64,000 nucleotides of DNA from Janthinobacterium sp. 64 (GTDB lineage: Bacteria; Pseudomonadota; Gammaproteobacteria; Burkholderiales; Burkholderiaceae_D), in NCBI RefSeq assembly GCF_002813325.1, contig NZ_PHUG01000001.1, positions 4,650,001 to 4,714,000 on the forward strand, given 5' to 3'. How positions within the stretch are numbered: the first letter of the stretch is position 1; each line of letters begins with the position of its first letter. The position numbers and the translations under genes were made by a program. The notes beneath the pieces were generated by a model. It was not told the DNA's origin and did no database searches. It saw nothing but the letters and a program-made list of their open reading frames with translations. Below, one piece after another: positions 44,712 to 53,217 of the stretch.

Positions 44712-45239
44712 ATGTCTCCATACACTTCGCCGCGCCTGGCCACCCTGCTGGCCGCGTTGTTATTCGCTGGCGCCACGGGCGCGGCCTTCGCCGCCGTCAA
44801 GGGCAAGAAGCCGGCCGGACTGGAGCGCTACGGCGTGGCCGTCTACTCGGACCTGTGCCTGCAAAAGGATAGCGGCGAGATAGGCGGCCAGCGCGTGACC
44901 CTGCACCGCTTTGCCGAGGCCGACTCCGTCATCTATGAATTCACGGCGGGTGCTCTGAGCTGGCCCATCGTCGCCAACGACGTCAACCTCGATGCCGCCA
45001 CGGGCGCCTTCGATTTCACCATCGCCGGTGCCGACAGCGAAGAGCGCACCATCGTCGGCAAGTTTTCCAAGGACGGGCAAACCCTGACCCTGGAAGGCGA
45101 TTACTGCGGCGGCAATGTGCGCATGCCCATGAAACTGAGCCGCGTGCGCGATTTCGGCCGTCCCCTGAAAAACTGCACGCCCTGCCCGCCGGTGCCGCAA
45201 GCGCCTGCCGAGGCAAGCGCACCAATGCCCGCTGCCTGA
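44712..45239 (+). CDS. Secreted protein of unknown function
   Basis: A 175-residue protein with a clear signal peptide (to about residue 27, ending AFAAVKG). The mature part is beta-rich with repeated DxxT/GxF patterns (ATGAFDFTIAGADSEERTIVGKF) and two Cys in CTPCPP near the end, followed by a Pro/Ala tail. No family recognised. Good ribosome site (AAAGGAA). Its transcript would end at the convergent terminator at 45263. Confidence 0.7.
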   Translation: MSPYTSPRLATLLAALLFAGATGAAFAAVKGKKPAGLERYGVAVYSDLCLQKDSGEIGGQRVTLHRFAEADSVIYEFTAGALSWPIVANDVNLDAATGAFDFTIAGADSEERTIVGKFSKDGQTLTLEGDYCGGNVRMPMKLSRVRDFGRPLKNCTPCPPVPQAPAEASAPMPAA

Positions 45240-45262
45240 ACGATCATCGCTGTCAACAAGAA

Positions 45263-45295
45263 AAAGGCCCGGTATCGACCGGGCCTTTGTTGTTT
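45263..45295. terminator. Bidirectional intrinsic terminator
   Basis: AAAGGCCCGGT (45263-45273) and ACCGGGCCTTT (45278-45288) make an 11-base perfect stem with a 4-base loop, flanked by A-rich and T-rich tracts. Serves the secreted-protein gene on the plus strand and the thiamine-diphosphate enzyme gene on the minus strand. Confidence 0.9.
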
Positions 45296-45312
45296 TCAGT
45301 GTTGCAATGGGC

Positions 45313-47016
45313 TTACTTTGCCGCCTGTGCCTTTTCCGCCGTGGCGCGGATGGTGGCGAGCGTGGCGTTCGGCGTGATCAGGTTGCCGTCATAGCGCAGC
45401 TCGATCAACGCTGGCAAGTTGTGCGCTTTGGCGTGCGCCAGCGCCCGTTGCAGGGCTGGGGCGAACGCTTCCGTCGTATTCACCACTTCGCCATGCGCGC
45501 CGTACGCTTGCGCCAGCGCCGCAAAATCCGGGTTGTGCAGGGTCGTGCCCGAGACGCGGCCCGGGTAGTCGCGCTCCTGGTGCATGCGGATGGTGCCGAA
45601 CATCTGGTTATTGAAGACGATGATGACCACGCCCGCCTGGTATTGCACGGCCGTGGCCAGTTCCTGGCCATTCATCATGTATTCGCCATCGCCGGCAAAG
45701 GTGATCACGGTGCGCTCCGGATGCACGATCTTCGCCGCCACGCCCGACGGCACGCCGTAGCCCATGGCGCCGTTCGTCGGCGCCAGCTGCGTGCGCATGC
45801 CGCCGTAGCGGTAAAAACGGTGGGCCCACGAGGCGTAATTGCCGGCGCCGTTCGTCAGGATCGTGTCGGCCGGCACTTGGGCCATGATCTCTTGCGTGAC
45901 TTGCCACAGGTCCAGCGGCGCCTGGCCATCCTGGAAGATGGGCGGCTGCTCCTGGTAGGCGGCCAGCTCGGCCTTGGCTTCGGCCGGCGTGTGCTGCCAG
46001 GCGGAAGCGTCGACGGGGGCCATGGCGGCCAGCATGGCGCACGCTTGCGGCATGCCGCTGTTGATCATCAGCTCGGCCTGGTAAACGCTGCCCAGCTCTT
46101 CGGCGTCCGTATGGATGTGCACCAGGCGCTGGCGCGGCACGGGCGAATCGAATAAGGTGTAGCCGCCCGTCGTCATTTCACCGAGGCGCGGGCCGATGGC
46201 GATGACCAGGTCGGCATTTTTCACGCGCGCGGCCAGTTTCGGGTTGATGCCGATGCCGACGTCGCCGATGTAGTTCGGGTGTGCATTGTCGAGCAAGTCC
46301 TGGAAGCGGAAGGCGCAGGCGACGGGTAAGTGATTCGCTTCGGCGAACTGTTGCAGGTCGGCGCAGGCCTGCGGCGTCCAGGTGGTGCCGCCCAGCAAGA
46401 CCAGCGGACGCTGCGCATCGGCCAGCATGGCGCGCAATTGCCGCAGTTGCTGTTCTGATGGCGATGCCTGTACCGGCTGGTAGGGGCGCGTGTCGGCGAC
46501 GGTCGCCATGGAAATGAGCATGTCTTCCGGCAGGGCCAGCACGACGGGGCCGGGGCGGCCACTGGTGGCGACCTGGAAGGCGCGCGCCAGGTATTCGGGG
46601 ATGCGCTCGGCGCGGTCGATCTGCGCTACCCACTTGGCCATCTGGCCGTACATGCGGCGATAGTCGATTTCCTGGAACGCTTCGCGGTCGACGAAATCAT
46701 TGCCCACCTGGCCGATGAACAGGATCATCGGCGTGGAATCCTGGTAGGCCGTGTGCACGCCGATCGAGGCGTTAGTGGCGCCCGGTCCGCGCGTGACGAA
46801 GCAGATGCCCGGCTTGCCCGTCAGCTTTCCATAGGCTTCAGCCATGAAGGCGGCGCCGCCTTCCTGGCGGTTGATGATGAAGCGGATGCCCGAATCGTGC
46901 AGGGCGTCGAGCACGTCCAGGTAGCTTTCGCCAGGCACGCCAAAGGCGGTGTCGACACCGTGGATCTGCAGGGCATCGACCAGGATCTGGCCGCCGGTAC
47001 GGGGTTGTTGCGTCAT
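45313..47016 (-). CDS. Thiamine-diphosphate-dependent enzyme (acetolactate-synthase-like)
   Basis: A 567-residue enzyme with the three TPP-enzyme domains: N-terminal Pyr domain with catalytic Glu in NRQEGGAAFMAEAYGK, a central domain, and the C-terminal PP domain with GDGEYMMNGQELATAV ... FNNQ binding Mg2+-diphosphate. It resembles acetolactate synthase large subunits and related decarboxylases, but no small regulatory subunit is adjacent, so the reaction is undecided. The ATG at 47016 fits the family start; an upstream extension to 47379 runs into the repeat and rnpB. An inverted repeat lies 42 bases before the start. Confidence 0.85.
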   Translation of the reverse strand: MTQQPRTGGQILVDALQIHGVDTAFGVPGESYLDVLDALHDSGIRFIINRQEGGAAFMAEAYGKLTGKPGICFVTRGPGATNASIGVHTAYQDSTPMILFIGQVGNDFVDREAFQEIDYRRMYGQMAKWVAQIDRAERIPEYLARAFQVATSGRPGPVVLALPEDMLISMATVADTRPYQPVQASPSEQQLRQLRAMLADAQRPLVLLGGTTWTPQACADLQQFAEANHLPVACAFRFQDLLDNAHPNYIGDVGIGINPKLAARVKNADLVIAIGPRLGEMTTGGYTLFDSPVPRQRLVHIHTDAEELGSVYQAELMINSGMPQACAMLAAMAPVDASAWQHTPAEAKAELAAYQEQPPIFQDGQAPLDLWQVTQEIMAQVPADTILTNGAGNYASWAHRFYRYGGMRTQLAPTNGAMGYGVPSGVAAKIVHPERTVITFAGDGEYMMNGQELATAVQYQAGVVIIVFNNQMFGTIRMHQERDYPGRVSGTTLHNPDFAALAQAYGAHGEVVNTTEAFAPALQRALAHAKAHNLPALIELRYDGNLITPNATLATIRATAEKAQAAK

Positions 47017-47057
47017 GTTCGGCTCTTTATAGTCTAGTGGGGTAGCAAAGAAGTGGG

Positions 47058-47105
47058 GCAAGCTGCTTGCATACGCTTGCATGCGCTTGCATGCAAGCAG
47101 CTTGC
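47058..47105. repeat. Inverted repeat with 10-bp-phased internal copies
   Basis: GCAAGCTGCTTGCAT (47058-47072) and ATGCAAGCAGCTTGC (47091-47105) are perfect 15-base complements with an 18-base loop. Within it the octamer GCTTGCAT recurs three times at 10-base spacing (47065-47072, 47075-47082, 47085-47092). It lies between the minus-strand TPP-enzyme gene and plus-strand rnpB. Either a tandem operator or a hairpin in the leader of the enzyme gene. Confidence 0.75.
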
Positions 47106-47187
47106 TCATTCTATGTGAGCCGATTTGGCCCGGCTTTTGAAATGGCGACACCGAATTACACAATCCCCCGACTGGCGTGCCGCGCTT

Positions 47188-47217
47188 TTGCAGAAACATG
47201 CTGTGGCGCGGTACAAT
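47188..47217 (+). promoter_or_regulatory. Candidate rnpB promoter
   Basis: A -10 TACAAT (47212-47217) with a -35-like TTGCAG (47188-47193) at 18 bases. The predicted start is at 47223-47225, matching the 5' end expected for rnpB from its P1 stem. Confidence 0.6.
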
Positions 47218-47222
47218 GGCGG

Positions 47223-47586
47223 GTGAAGCAGGCCAGACAGTCGCTGGCCGGCGCAGCAATGCGCTGGCGGGAGGAAGGTCCGGACTCCATAGAGCGGGGT
47301 GACGGTTAACGGCCGTCCGCTGAAAGCCGACCTGGCGTACTTGTATGCCGGGGGAGTATAAGGCGAGGAATAGGGCCACAGAGACGAGCGTATTAAGTTA
47401 CGGTGAAACGCGGTAACCTCCACCTGGTGCAATTTCAAATAGGCACGCGATGATGCTGCTCGCGGAGCGTGCGGGTAGAAAGCTTGAGCGTCCGAGTAAT
47501 CTGGCGCCTAGAGGAATGACTGTCATAGCGCCAACCTGCAAGGGACGGCGCCGTAACAAAATCCGGCCTACCGGCCTGCTTCACTT
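47223..47586 (+). ncRNA. rnpB: RNase P RNA (class A)
   Basis: The RNA component of ribonuclease P, which trims the 5' ends of tRNAs. The terminal P1 stem is clear: GTGAAGCAGGCC (47223-47234) pairs exactly with GGCCTGCTTCAC (47573-47584). Conserved elements are GGAGGAAGGTCCGGACTCC near 47270, the ACAGAGACGAG segment near 47379, GGTGAAACGCGGTAACCTCC near 47401, and the 3' ATCCGGCCTACCGG-like stretch near 47561. The ends are set by the P1 stem and may be off by a few bases. Small protein-coding frames here are spurious. Confidence 0.95.
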
Positions 47587-47653
47587 GAATTCTTGCTCCC
47601 TGGTCTGCCGGGGAGTGTATCGGCCGCAGCGGTTTGCTTGCTGCGCGCCTCCC

Positions 47654-47680
47654 AAAAGCCCCCGCAAAGGGGCTTTTTTT
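47654..47680 (+). terminator. Intrinsic terminator after rnpB
   Basis: AAAGCCCC (47655-47662) pairs with GGGGCTTT (47669-47676), followed by T's to 47680. It lies 68 bases after the rnpB end. Confidence 0.85.
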
Positions 47681-48123
47681 GTTTCCAAAAGAATAGCATT
47701 CAGGATAAAGTTGTATATACAATTAAAATGAGCAATTGGTTAAGATTTCTTCTTCTCAATTAATTGCTGCGTTGCAAAAATAGTTAATCCGCATTTGGCC
47801 AACCCCGGAAAACAGGGCCGGTACGCGCCAAGGGCGAAATTTTTTTGCCTTAAACCAAGTCTTTTGCCGTGGCTGCTTGTTGTGCTGCCTGGAGGGTAAA
47901 AGTATTGTCATGTGTCAACTAACTGTAAAAAATTCAATTTTTACATTTCGTCTTTTTCGATGTTTACGGTAGGAAAACACATGTGTGCAGATGAGGTAGC
48001 ACATTCACTATCTTTCATAAGTATCTAATTTATCGATATATTTTTATTTGAGACAGCTTCAACGATATGCGCTAAGTCCTTAATTTCATTAATAAAATTC
48101 CTGTTTTGCCAATCGGAAACCGC
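47681..48123. other. AT-rich non-coding spacer before the mra/dcw cluster
   Basis: 443 bases, markedly poorer in GC than surroundings, with no open frame of note. It contains a 12-base palindrome TTGTATATACAA (47711-47722), an inverted repeat AGCAATT/AATTGCT (47731-47737, 47762-47768) and many A/T tracts near 47930-48060. May supply upstream promoter elements or insulate rnpB from the division cluster; I see no gene in it. Confidence 0.5.
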
Positions 48124-48190
48124 TTGACCACTATCTTTGCTTACTCTAAAGTGGGCAACTGTGTGAAAAAGTGTGTTTTTGTGGGAAATT
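48124..48190 (+). promoter_or_regulatory. mra/dcw promoter with four 10-bp-phased MraZ boxes
   Basis: A -35 TTGACC (48124-48129) and -10-like TAAAGT (48147-48152) are 17 bases apart. Starting at the -10 box, the pentamer GTGKG occurs four times exactly every 10 bases: GTGGG 48151, GTGTG 48161, GTGTG 48171, GTGGG 48181. MraZ is known to bind TGGG-type repeats with 5-base spacers just downstream of its own promoter. The arrangement strongly suggests MraZ autoregulation of the whole cluster. Confidence 0.85.
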
Positions 48191-48246
48191 TCCCCTTTTC
48201 ATCATGATGCGCAAGCGTCGCAACCCAAGCTCAAAAAAGGTCTTCC

Positions 48247-48675
48247 GTGTTTCAAGGCGCGTCCGCAATCAATCTCGATGCCAAAGGCAGGATGTCTATC
48301 CCTGCCAAGCACCGTGACGCGCTGGCGATTCAATGCGAAGGCCGTCTGACCCTGACCAAGCACCCCGATGGCTGCCTGTTGTTTTTCCCCCGTCCCGTGT
48401 GGGAAAGCCACCGCCAGCAAATCGCCGCCTGGCCCATGTCGGCGCGCGCCTGGCAGCGCATCTTCCTCGGCAACGCCGTCGACGTCGAGCTGGACTCGGC
48501 CGGCCGCGTGCTGATCTCGCCCGAATTGCGCAACGCCGTGGGGCTGTCGCGCGAAGTCATGATGATCGGCATGGGCAGCCACTTTGAAATATGGGATGCC
48601 GCCAAGTTGGCTGAAAAAGAACAGCAGGCGATCGATGCCGGCACCCCCGATGTACTTTCCAATTTTTCTTTCTAA
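48247..48675 (+). CDS. mraZ: Transcriptional regulator MraZ
   Basis: A 142-residue protein made of two AbrB/SpoVT-like repeats, each with a D-x-K/A-GR motif: [16 protein letters not shown] near 9-24 and [16 protein letters not shown] near 80-95. It forms a ring that binds repeated boxes upstream and represses the dcw cluster. Starts at a GTG with AAAAGG 6 bases before it. First gene of the cluster. Confidence 0.96.
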   Translation: MFQGASAINLDAKGRMSIPAKHRDALAIQCEGRLTLTKHPDGCLLFFPRPVWESHRQQIAAWPMSARAWQRIFLGNAVDVELDSAGRVLISPELRNAVGLSREVMMIGMGSHFEIWDAAKLAEKEQQAIDAGTPDVLSNFSF

Positions 48676-48684
48676 GGCTCCGTA

Positions 48685-49656
48685 ATGACACAACTCACGG
48701 TGCCGGAATTTCAGCATCGCACGGTGCTGCTCGATGAAGCGGTCGATGCGCTCGACCTGTCGGGCGACCGCGCGCACGGCGTTTACGTCGATGGCACGTT
48801 TGGCCGCGGCGGCCATAGCCGATTGATCCTGTCGCGCCTGGCCGATGACGCGCGCCTGATCGGCTTCGACAAGGATTTGCAAGCCATCGCCACGGCCGAA
48901 CAGATCGGCGACCCCCGTTTTGAAATTGTCCATGACAGCTTTGCCACCATGACGGCCAGCCTGGCCGCGCGCGGCGTGCAGCAGGTGGACGGCATCTTGC
49001 TCGACCTGGGCATCTCGTCGCCGCAAGTCGACGATGCGGCGCGCGGTTTCAGCTTCCGCAACGACGGACCGCTGGACATGCGCATGGATACGACGCGCGG
49101 CATCTCCGCGGCCGAATGGCTGGCGGTGGAAACCGAGCAGAATTTAGAGAAAGTGATACGCGATTATGGGGAAGAACGGTTTGCTTTTCAGATTGCAAAG
49201 GCGATTGTTGCTGGCCGGGCAGTCCAGCCAATTTCAAGCACACGACAGCTTGCCGGCATCGTGGCAGGCGCCGTCAAGACCCGCGAGAAGGGTAAGGACC
49301 CCGCTACCCGCACCTTTCAGGCAATCCGCATTTTCATTAACAAAGAGCTCGAGGATCTCGAGATCGGTCTGAACCAGGCGTATGCCTGCCTGGCGCCCGG
49401 CGCGCGCATGGCCGTGATCAGTTTTCATTCGCTCGAAGACCGCATGGTCAAGCGCTTCTTCGCCTCGAAGGCGAACGTGGAGCAGCCTGACCGCCGCCTG
49501 CCGATCCGCGCGGTCGACTTGCCGCAGCCGGAAATGAAGCTGATATTGAAGATGAAGCCGTCCGATGCCGAGATCGAGGGTAACCCCCGTTCGCGTTCGG
49601 CCGTGATGCGCGTGGCGCAGCGTTTGCCCATTCCGGTCAGTGGCGGCGTCCGATGA
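48685..49656 (+). CDS. rsmH: 16S rRNA (cytosine(1402)-N4)-methyltransferase
   Basis: RsmH (MraW) methylates C1402 in the ribosomal decoding centre. 323 residues with the SAM-binding start [17 protein letters not shown] near 33-49, the [20 protein letters not shown] region and a C-terminal [15 protein letters not shown]. Nine bases after mraZ and a four-base overlap with ftsL. Confidence 0.97.
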   Translation: MTQLTVPEFQHRTVLLDEAVDALDLSGDRAHGVYVDGTFGRGGHSRLILSRLADDARLIGFDKDLQAIATAEQIGDPRFEIVHDSFATMTASLAARGVQQVDGILLDLGISSPQVDDAARGFSFRNDGPLDMRMDTTRGISAAEWLAVETEQNLEKVIRDYGEERFAFQIAKAIVAGRAVQPISSTRQLAGIVAGAVKTREKGKDPATRTFQAIRIFINKELEDLEIGLNQAYACLAPGARMAVISFHSLEDRMVKRFFASKANVEQPDRRLPIRAVDLPQPEMKLILKMKPSDAEIEGNPRSRSAVMRVAQRLPIPVSGGVR

Positions 49657-49922
49657 CTGGCAAGCTGTGTGTCGTGCTGTCGGCCCTGCTGGTGTGCTGC
49701 GGCCTGTCGCTGGTGAACGCGCAGTACCAGTCGCGCCACCTGCTGATCGACCTGGAGCGCGCGCAAGCGCTGTCGCGCCAGCTCGACATCGACTGGGCAC
49801 AACTGCAGCTGGACCAGTCCACTTTGGGCAAGCATGAACGCATCGAATCGATCGCGCGGCGCGACCTGAGCATGACGCCGCTGACGGCGGCGCGTACGCA
49901 ATACCTGACGGAGGGCGAATAA
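49653..49922 (+). CDS. ftsL: Cell division protein FtsL
   Basis: A small bitopic septal protein, 89 residues: one membrane helix near residues 5-22 and a periplasmic coiled-coil ([32 protein letters not shown]). It recruits FtsB and FtsW/FtsI. Identified by size, topology and position between rsmH and ftsI; sequence is poorly conserved in this family. Confidence 0.92.
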   Translation: MTGKLCVVLSALLVCCGLSLVNAQYQSRHLLIDLERAQALSRQLDIDWAQLQLDQSTLGKHERIESIARRDLSMTPLTAARTQYLTEGE

Positions 49923-51700
49923 TGAAGTTGGGCGGTAACAGCAACGGCCGGGTGGCGGCATCGAAAGGCGTGCCATTCTCGAAGAACCCCGTACTGGCGG
50001 TGCGTCTGCCCGTCTGGCGTTCGCGCGTCGTGCTGTTCCTGCTGTTCTTCGCTTTCGCCGGCCTGGGCGCGCGCGCCCTGTGGCTGCAGGGCGTGTCGAC
50101 GCAGTTCCTGCAAAAGCAGGGCAAGGCGCGCTACGAGCGCACGCTGGAGCTGCCGGCCACGCGCGGCAAGATCACCGACCGCAATGGCCAGGTGCTCGCC
50201 TCGTCCGTCCCCGTGAAAGCCATCTGGGCCATTCCCGACGACGTGCTGCAGGCGTCGCCCGAAAAAATCAATGCGCTGGCCGGCCTGCTGGAAATGAACG
50301 TCAACGAATTGCGCAAGAAGCTCGATTCGGACCGCAGCTTCGTCTACCTGAAACGCCAGGTCGAGATGGACGTGGCCGACAAGATTTCCAAGCTGGGCAT
50401 CGACGGCATCGACGAACGCAAGGAATACAAGCGCTTCTATCCGCAGGGTGAAGTGATGACCCACGTGGTCGGCTTTACCAACGTGGAAGACGTGGGCCAG
50501 GAAAGCATGGAACTGGCGCAGCAGAAAACCCTCGTCGGCACCACCGGCAGCCGCCGCGTGATCAAGGACCGCCTGGGCCACATCGTCGAAGACATCGGCT
50601 TCATCCACGAACCGCACGACGGCAAGGACCTGACCCTCTCCGTCGACAGCAAGATTCAGTACATCGCCTTCACGCAGCTGAAGGAAGCGGTGGAAAAATT
50701 CAATGCCAAGGCCGGCGGCGCCGTGGTGCTCGACGTGCACACGGGCGAAGTGCTGGCCCTGGCCAACTACCCCAGCTACGACCCGAACGACCGCCGCAAG
50801 CTCACGGGCCAGCAGCTGCGCAACCGCGTCATGACCGACACCTTTGAGCCCGGTTCGACCCTGAAACCGATCACCGTCTCGCTGGCGCTCGATACGGGCA
50901 GAGTCAAGCCGGGCACCCTGATCGACACGGGTCCGGGCCGCTACACCATCGCCGACCGCACCATTACCGACACCAAGCCGCACGGCGTGATCAGCGTCTC
51001 CGAAATCATCGAGATGTCGTCGAACATCGGCACCTCGAAAATCGCGCTGGGCATGCCGTCGCAGGAAATGTGGGAAATGTTTACCAAGGTGGGCTTCGGC
51101 CAGCAGCCGAAATGGGGCTTTCCCGGCGCCGTGGCCGGCAGGGTGCGTCCGTATAAATCGTGGCGCCCGGTGGAACAGGCCACCATGAGCTACGGTAACG
51201 GCATTTCCGTCTCGCTGATCCAGCTGGCGCGCTCCTACATGATGTTCGCGCGCGATGGCGACACGATCCCCCTGTCGTTCCAGAAGGTCAATGAACTGCC
51301 CGTGGGCCAGCAAGTGATCAAGCCGAAGACGGCCGCCGACATGCGCGCCATGCTCGAACTGGTGGTCTCCGGCGCGCACGGCTCGGCCAAGCGCGCCCAG
51401 GTCGCCGGCTACCGCGTGGGCGGCAAGACGGGTACCGCCTATAAAGTGGAAAACGGCCGCTATGCGATGCCGCGCAAATACATCGGCTCTTTCGTGGGCA
51501 TGGTGCCGATGTCGGCGCCGCGCTTCATCATTGCCGTGATGATCGATGAACCGACCGGCCCGGCCCACTATGGCGGCCAGGTTGCCGCTCCCGCTTTCGC
51601 GGCGATTGCGACCAACGCGCTGCGCGCGATGAACGTTCCGCCCGATTCCTCCGTTACCGAAATCGTGGTCCCGGCCAATGCCGGCCCGGAGGCCATGTGA
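49922..51700 (+). CDS. ftsI: Septal peptidoglycan transpeptidase FtsI (PBP3)
   Basis: A class B penicillin-binding protein of 592 residues, cross-linking septal wall. One N-terminal helix (about 37-54), a PBP dimer domain, and the transpeptidase domain with S312-x-x-K315 (GSTLKP), the SSN motif in EMSSNIGTSK, and K502-TGTA. Starts on the last base of the ftsL stop codon. Confidence 0.97.
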   Translation: MKLGGNSNGRVAASKGVPFSKNPVLAVRLPVWRSRVVLFLLFFAFAGLGARALWLQGVSTQFLQKQGKARYERTLELPATRGKITDRNGQVLASSVPVKAIWAIPDDVLQASPEKINALAGLLEMNVNELRKKLDSDRSFVYLKRQVEMDVADKISKLGIDGIDERKEYKRFYPQGEVMTHVVGFTNVEDVGQESMELAQQKTLVGTTGSRRVIKDRLGHIVEDIGFIHEPHDGKDLTLSVDSKIQYIAFTQLKEAVEKFNAKAGGAVVLDVHTGEVLALANYPSYDPNDRRKLTGQQLRNRVMTDTFEPGSTLKPITVSLALDTGRVKPGTLIDTGPGRYTIADRTITDTKPHGVISVSEIIEMSSNIGTSKIALGMPSQEMWEMFTKVGFGQQPKWGFPGAVAGRVRPYKSWRPVEQATMSYGNGISVSLIQLARSYMMFARDGDTIPLSFQKVNELPVGQQVIKPKTAADMRAMLELVVSGAHGSAKRAQVAGYRVGGKTGTAYKVENGRYAMPRKYIGSFVGMVPMSAPRFIIAVMIDEPTGPAHYGGQVAAPAFAAIATNALRAMNVPPDSSVTEIVVPANAGPEAM

Positions 51701-53217
51701 AGTCACTCATGACCATACAAGACATCAGTTTGTGGATCAAAACGGCTGCCCCGTCCGGGCAGCTGACGTCCGATTCGCGCCGCGTGCAGCGCGGCGACGT
51801 GTTTTTCGCCTATGCGGGCGCCACGCATTTCATCGAAGCGGCCATCGAGCAGGGCGCCGCCGCCATCGTGCATGACGCCGTCGAATGGAACGCCGCATGG
51901 AGCGTGCCGCACCTGCTGGTCAGCGACCTGAAACGCCTGGCCGGCCCCGTGGCGCATGCTTTCTATGACATGCCCGACAGCGCCATGTTCAGCGCCGGCG
52001 TGACGGGCACGAATGGCAAGACCTCGTGCGCGCTATGGCTGGCGCAAGCGCTGGCGCGCCTGGGCGTAACATCGTCCGTCATAGGGACGTTGGGCGTGGG
52101 CCTGTGCAAGCCGCGCGGCGCCATCGAATTCGACGTCACCGGCTACACCACGCCTGACGCCGTGCTGCTGGCGCGCAAACTGGCCGCCATGCGCGACGCA
52201 GGGGCCAGGGCCGTCGCCATCGAAGTGTCGTCGATCGGCCTGGACCAGGAGCGCGCGGCCGGCATGCATTTTGATGTCGCCATGTTTACCAATCTGACGC
52301 GCGACCACCTTGACTATCACGGCGACATGGCGGCCTACGAGGCGGCCAAAGTCAAACTGTTCGACTGGCCCGGCCTGAAAACGGCCGTCATCAACCTCGA
52401 TGACGCCATGGGCCTGCGCCTGGCGCGCCACGTGGAGGGCAAGCTGGCCGGTGAATATCCCGTCATCGGCTACACCTTGCAGGATGCAGCCAGCTTGCCC
52501 GACCTGCCGGGCGTGCTGATGCTGCGCGCCAGCCAGTTCCGCAGCCGCCATGCCGGCACCGACTTCCACCTCGAATGCGCGCTGGGCGTGGCGCTGGTCA
52601 AGACGCAACTGGTGGGCCACTTCAATATCAGCAACGCGCTGGCCGTGCTGGGCGCCTTGCTGGCGCATGGCACCGGCCTGCGCGCCGCCATCGACGGCAT
52701 CGAATCGCTGCAGCCGGCTCCGGGCCGCATGCAGCAGGTGGGCGGCCAGGAAGCGCCGATGGTCGTCATCGATTATGCGCATACGCCAGACGCGCTGGAA
52801 AAAACCCTGGCTGCCTTGCGCCAGGTGGCGCAGGAGCGGGGCGGCCAGCTGTGGTGCGTGTTCGGCTGCGGCGGCGACCGCGATCCGGGCAAGCGTCCGC
52901 AGATGGGTGCCATCGCGCAGCTGGCCGATCACGTGCTGGTCACCAGCGACAATCCGCGCAGCGAAGACCCGCACGCCATCATCGCGCAGATCGTCGCCGG
53001 CATGCGTGCAGACGGCCCGCAGCCGCAAGCCATCGAAGACCGCGCCGCGGCGATCCTGTCGGCCATCAAGCATGCGGCCAAGCCGGACGTGATTTTGCTG
53101 GCGGGCAAGGGCCATGAGCCATACCAGGAAATCAAGGGCAAGAAACTGCCGTTCTCCGATGCCGACCATGCGCAGCTGGCCTTGTCCGCGCGCCTGACGA
53201 TGATGAGGACGAACTGA
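51697..53217 (+). CDS. murE: UDP-MurNAc-L-Ala-D-Glu:meso-DAP ligase
   Basis: Adds meso-diaminopimelate to the peptidoglycan precursor in the cytoplasm. 506 residues with the ATP loop GVTGTNGKT near 107-115 and the DAP-selecting D418-N-P-R motif (DNPRSEDP). A GTG start at 51697 with GGAGG four bases upstream is used; an ATG at 51709 is possible. Confidence 0.96.
   Translation: MKSLMTIQDISLWIKTAAPSGQLTSDSRRVQRGDVFFAYAGATHFIEAAIEQGAAAIVHDAVEWNAAWSVPHLLVSDLKRLAGPVAHAFYDMPDSAMFSAGVTGTNGKTSCALWLAQALARLGVTSSVIGTLGVGLCKPRGAIEFDVTGYTTPDAVLLARKLAAMRDAGARAVAIEVSSIGLDQERAAGMHFDVAMFTNLTRDHLDYHGDMAAYEAAKVKLFDWPGLKTAVINLDDAMGLRLARHVEGKLAGEYPVIGYTLQDAASLPDLPGVLMLRASQFRSRHAGTDFHLECALGVALVKTQLVGHFNISNALAVLGALLAHGTGLRAAIDGIESLQPAPGRMQQVGGQEAPMVVIDYAHTPDALEKTLAALRQVAQERGGQLWCVFGCGGDRDPGKRPQMGAIAQLADHVLVTSDNPRSEDPHAIIAQIVAGMRADGPQPQAIEDRAAAILSAIKHAAKPDVILLAGKGHEPYQEIKGKKLPFSDADHAQLALSARLTMMRTN

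Noticed and set aside
47106..47722. Small frames on both strands across 47106-47722
   Set aside because: They lie over the rnpB RNA and its terminator; the RNA's P1 pairing explains the sequence.
47711..47722. 12-base palindrome TTGTATATACAA as a regulator site
   Set aside because: Occurs in AT-rich spacer where short palindromes arise by chance, with no promoter beside it; mentioned only as part of the spacer.
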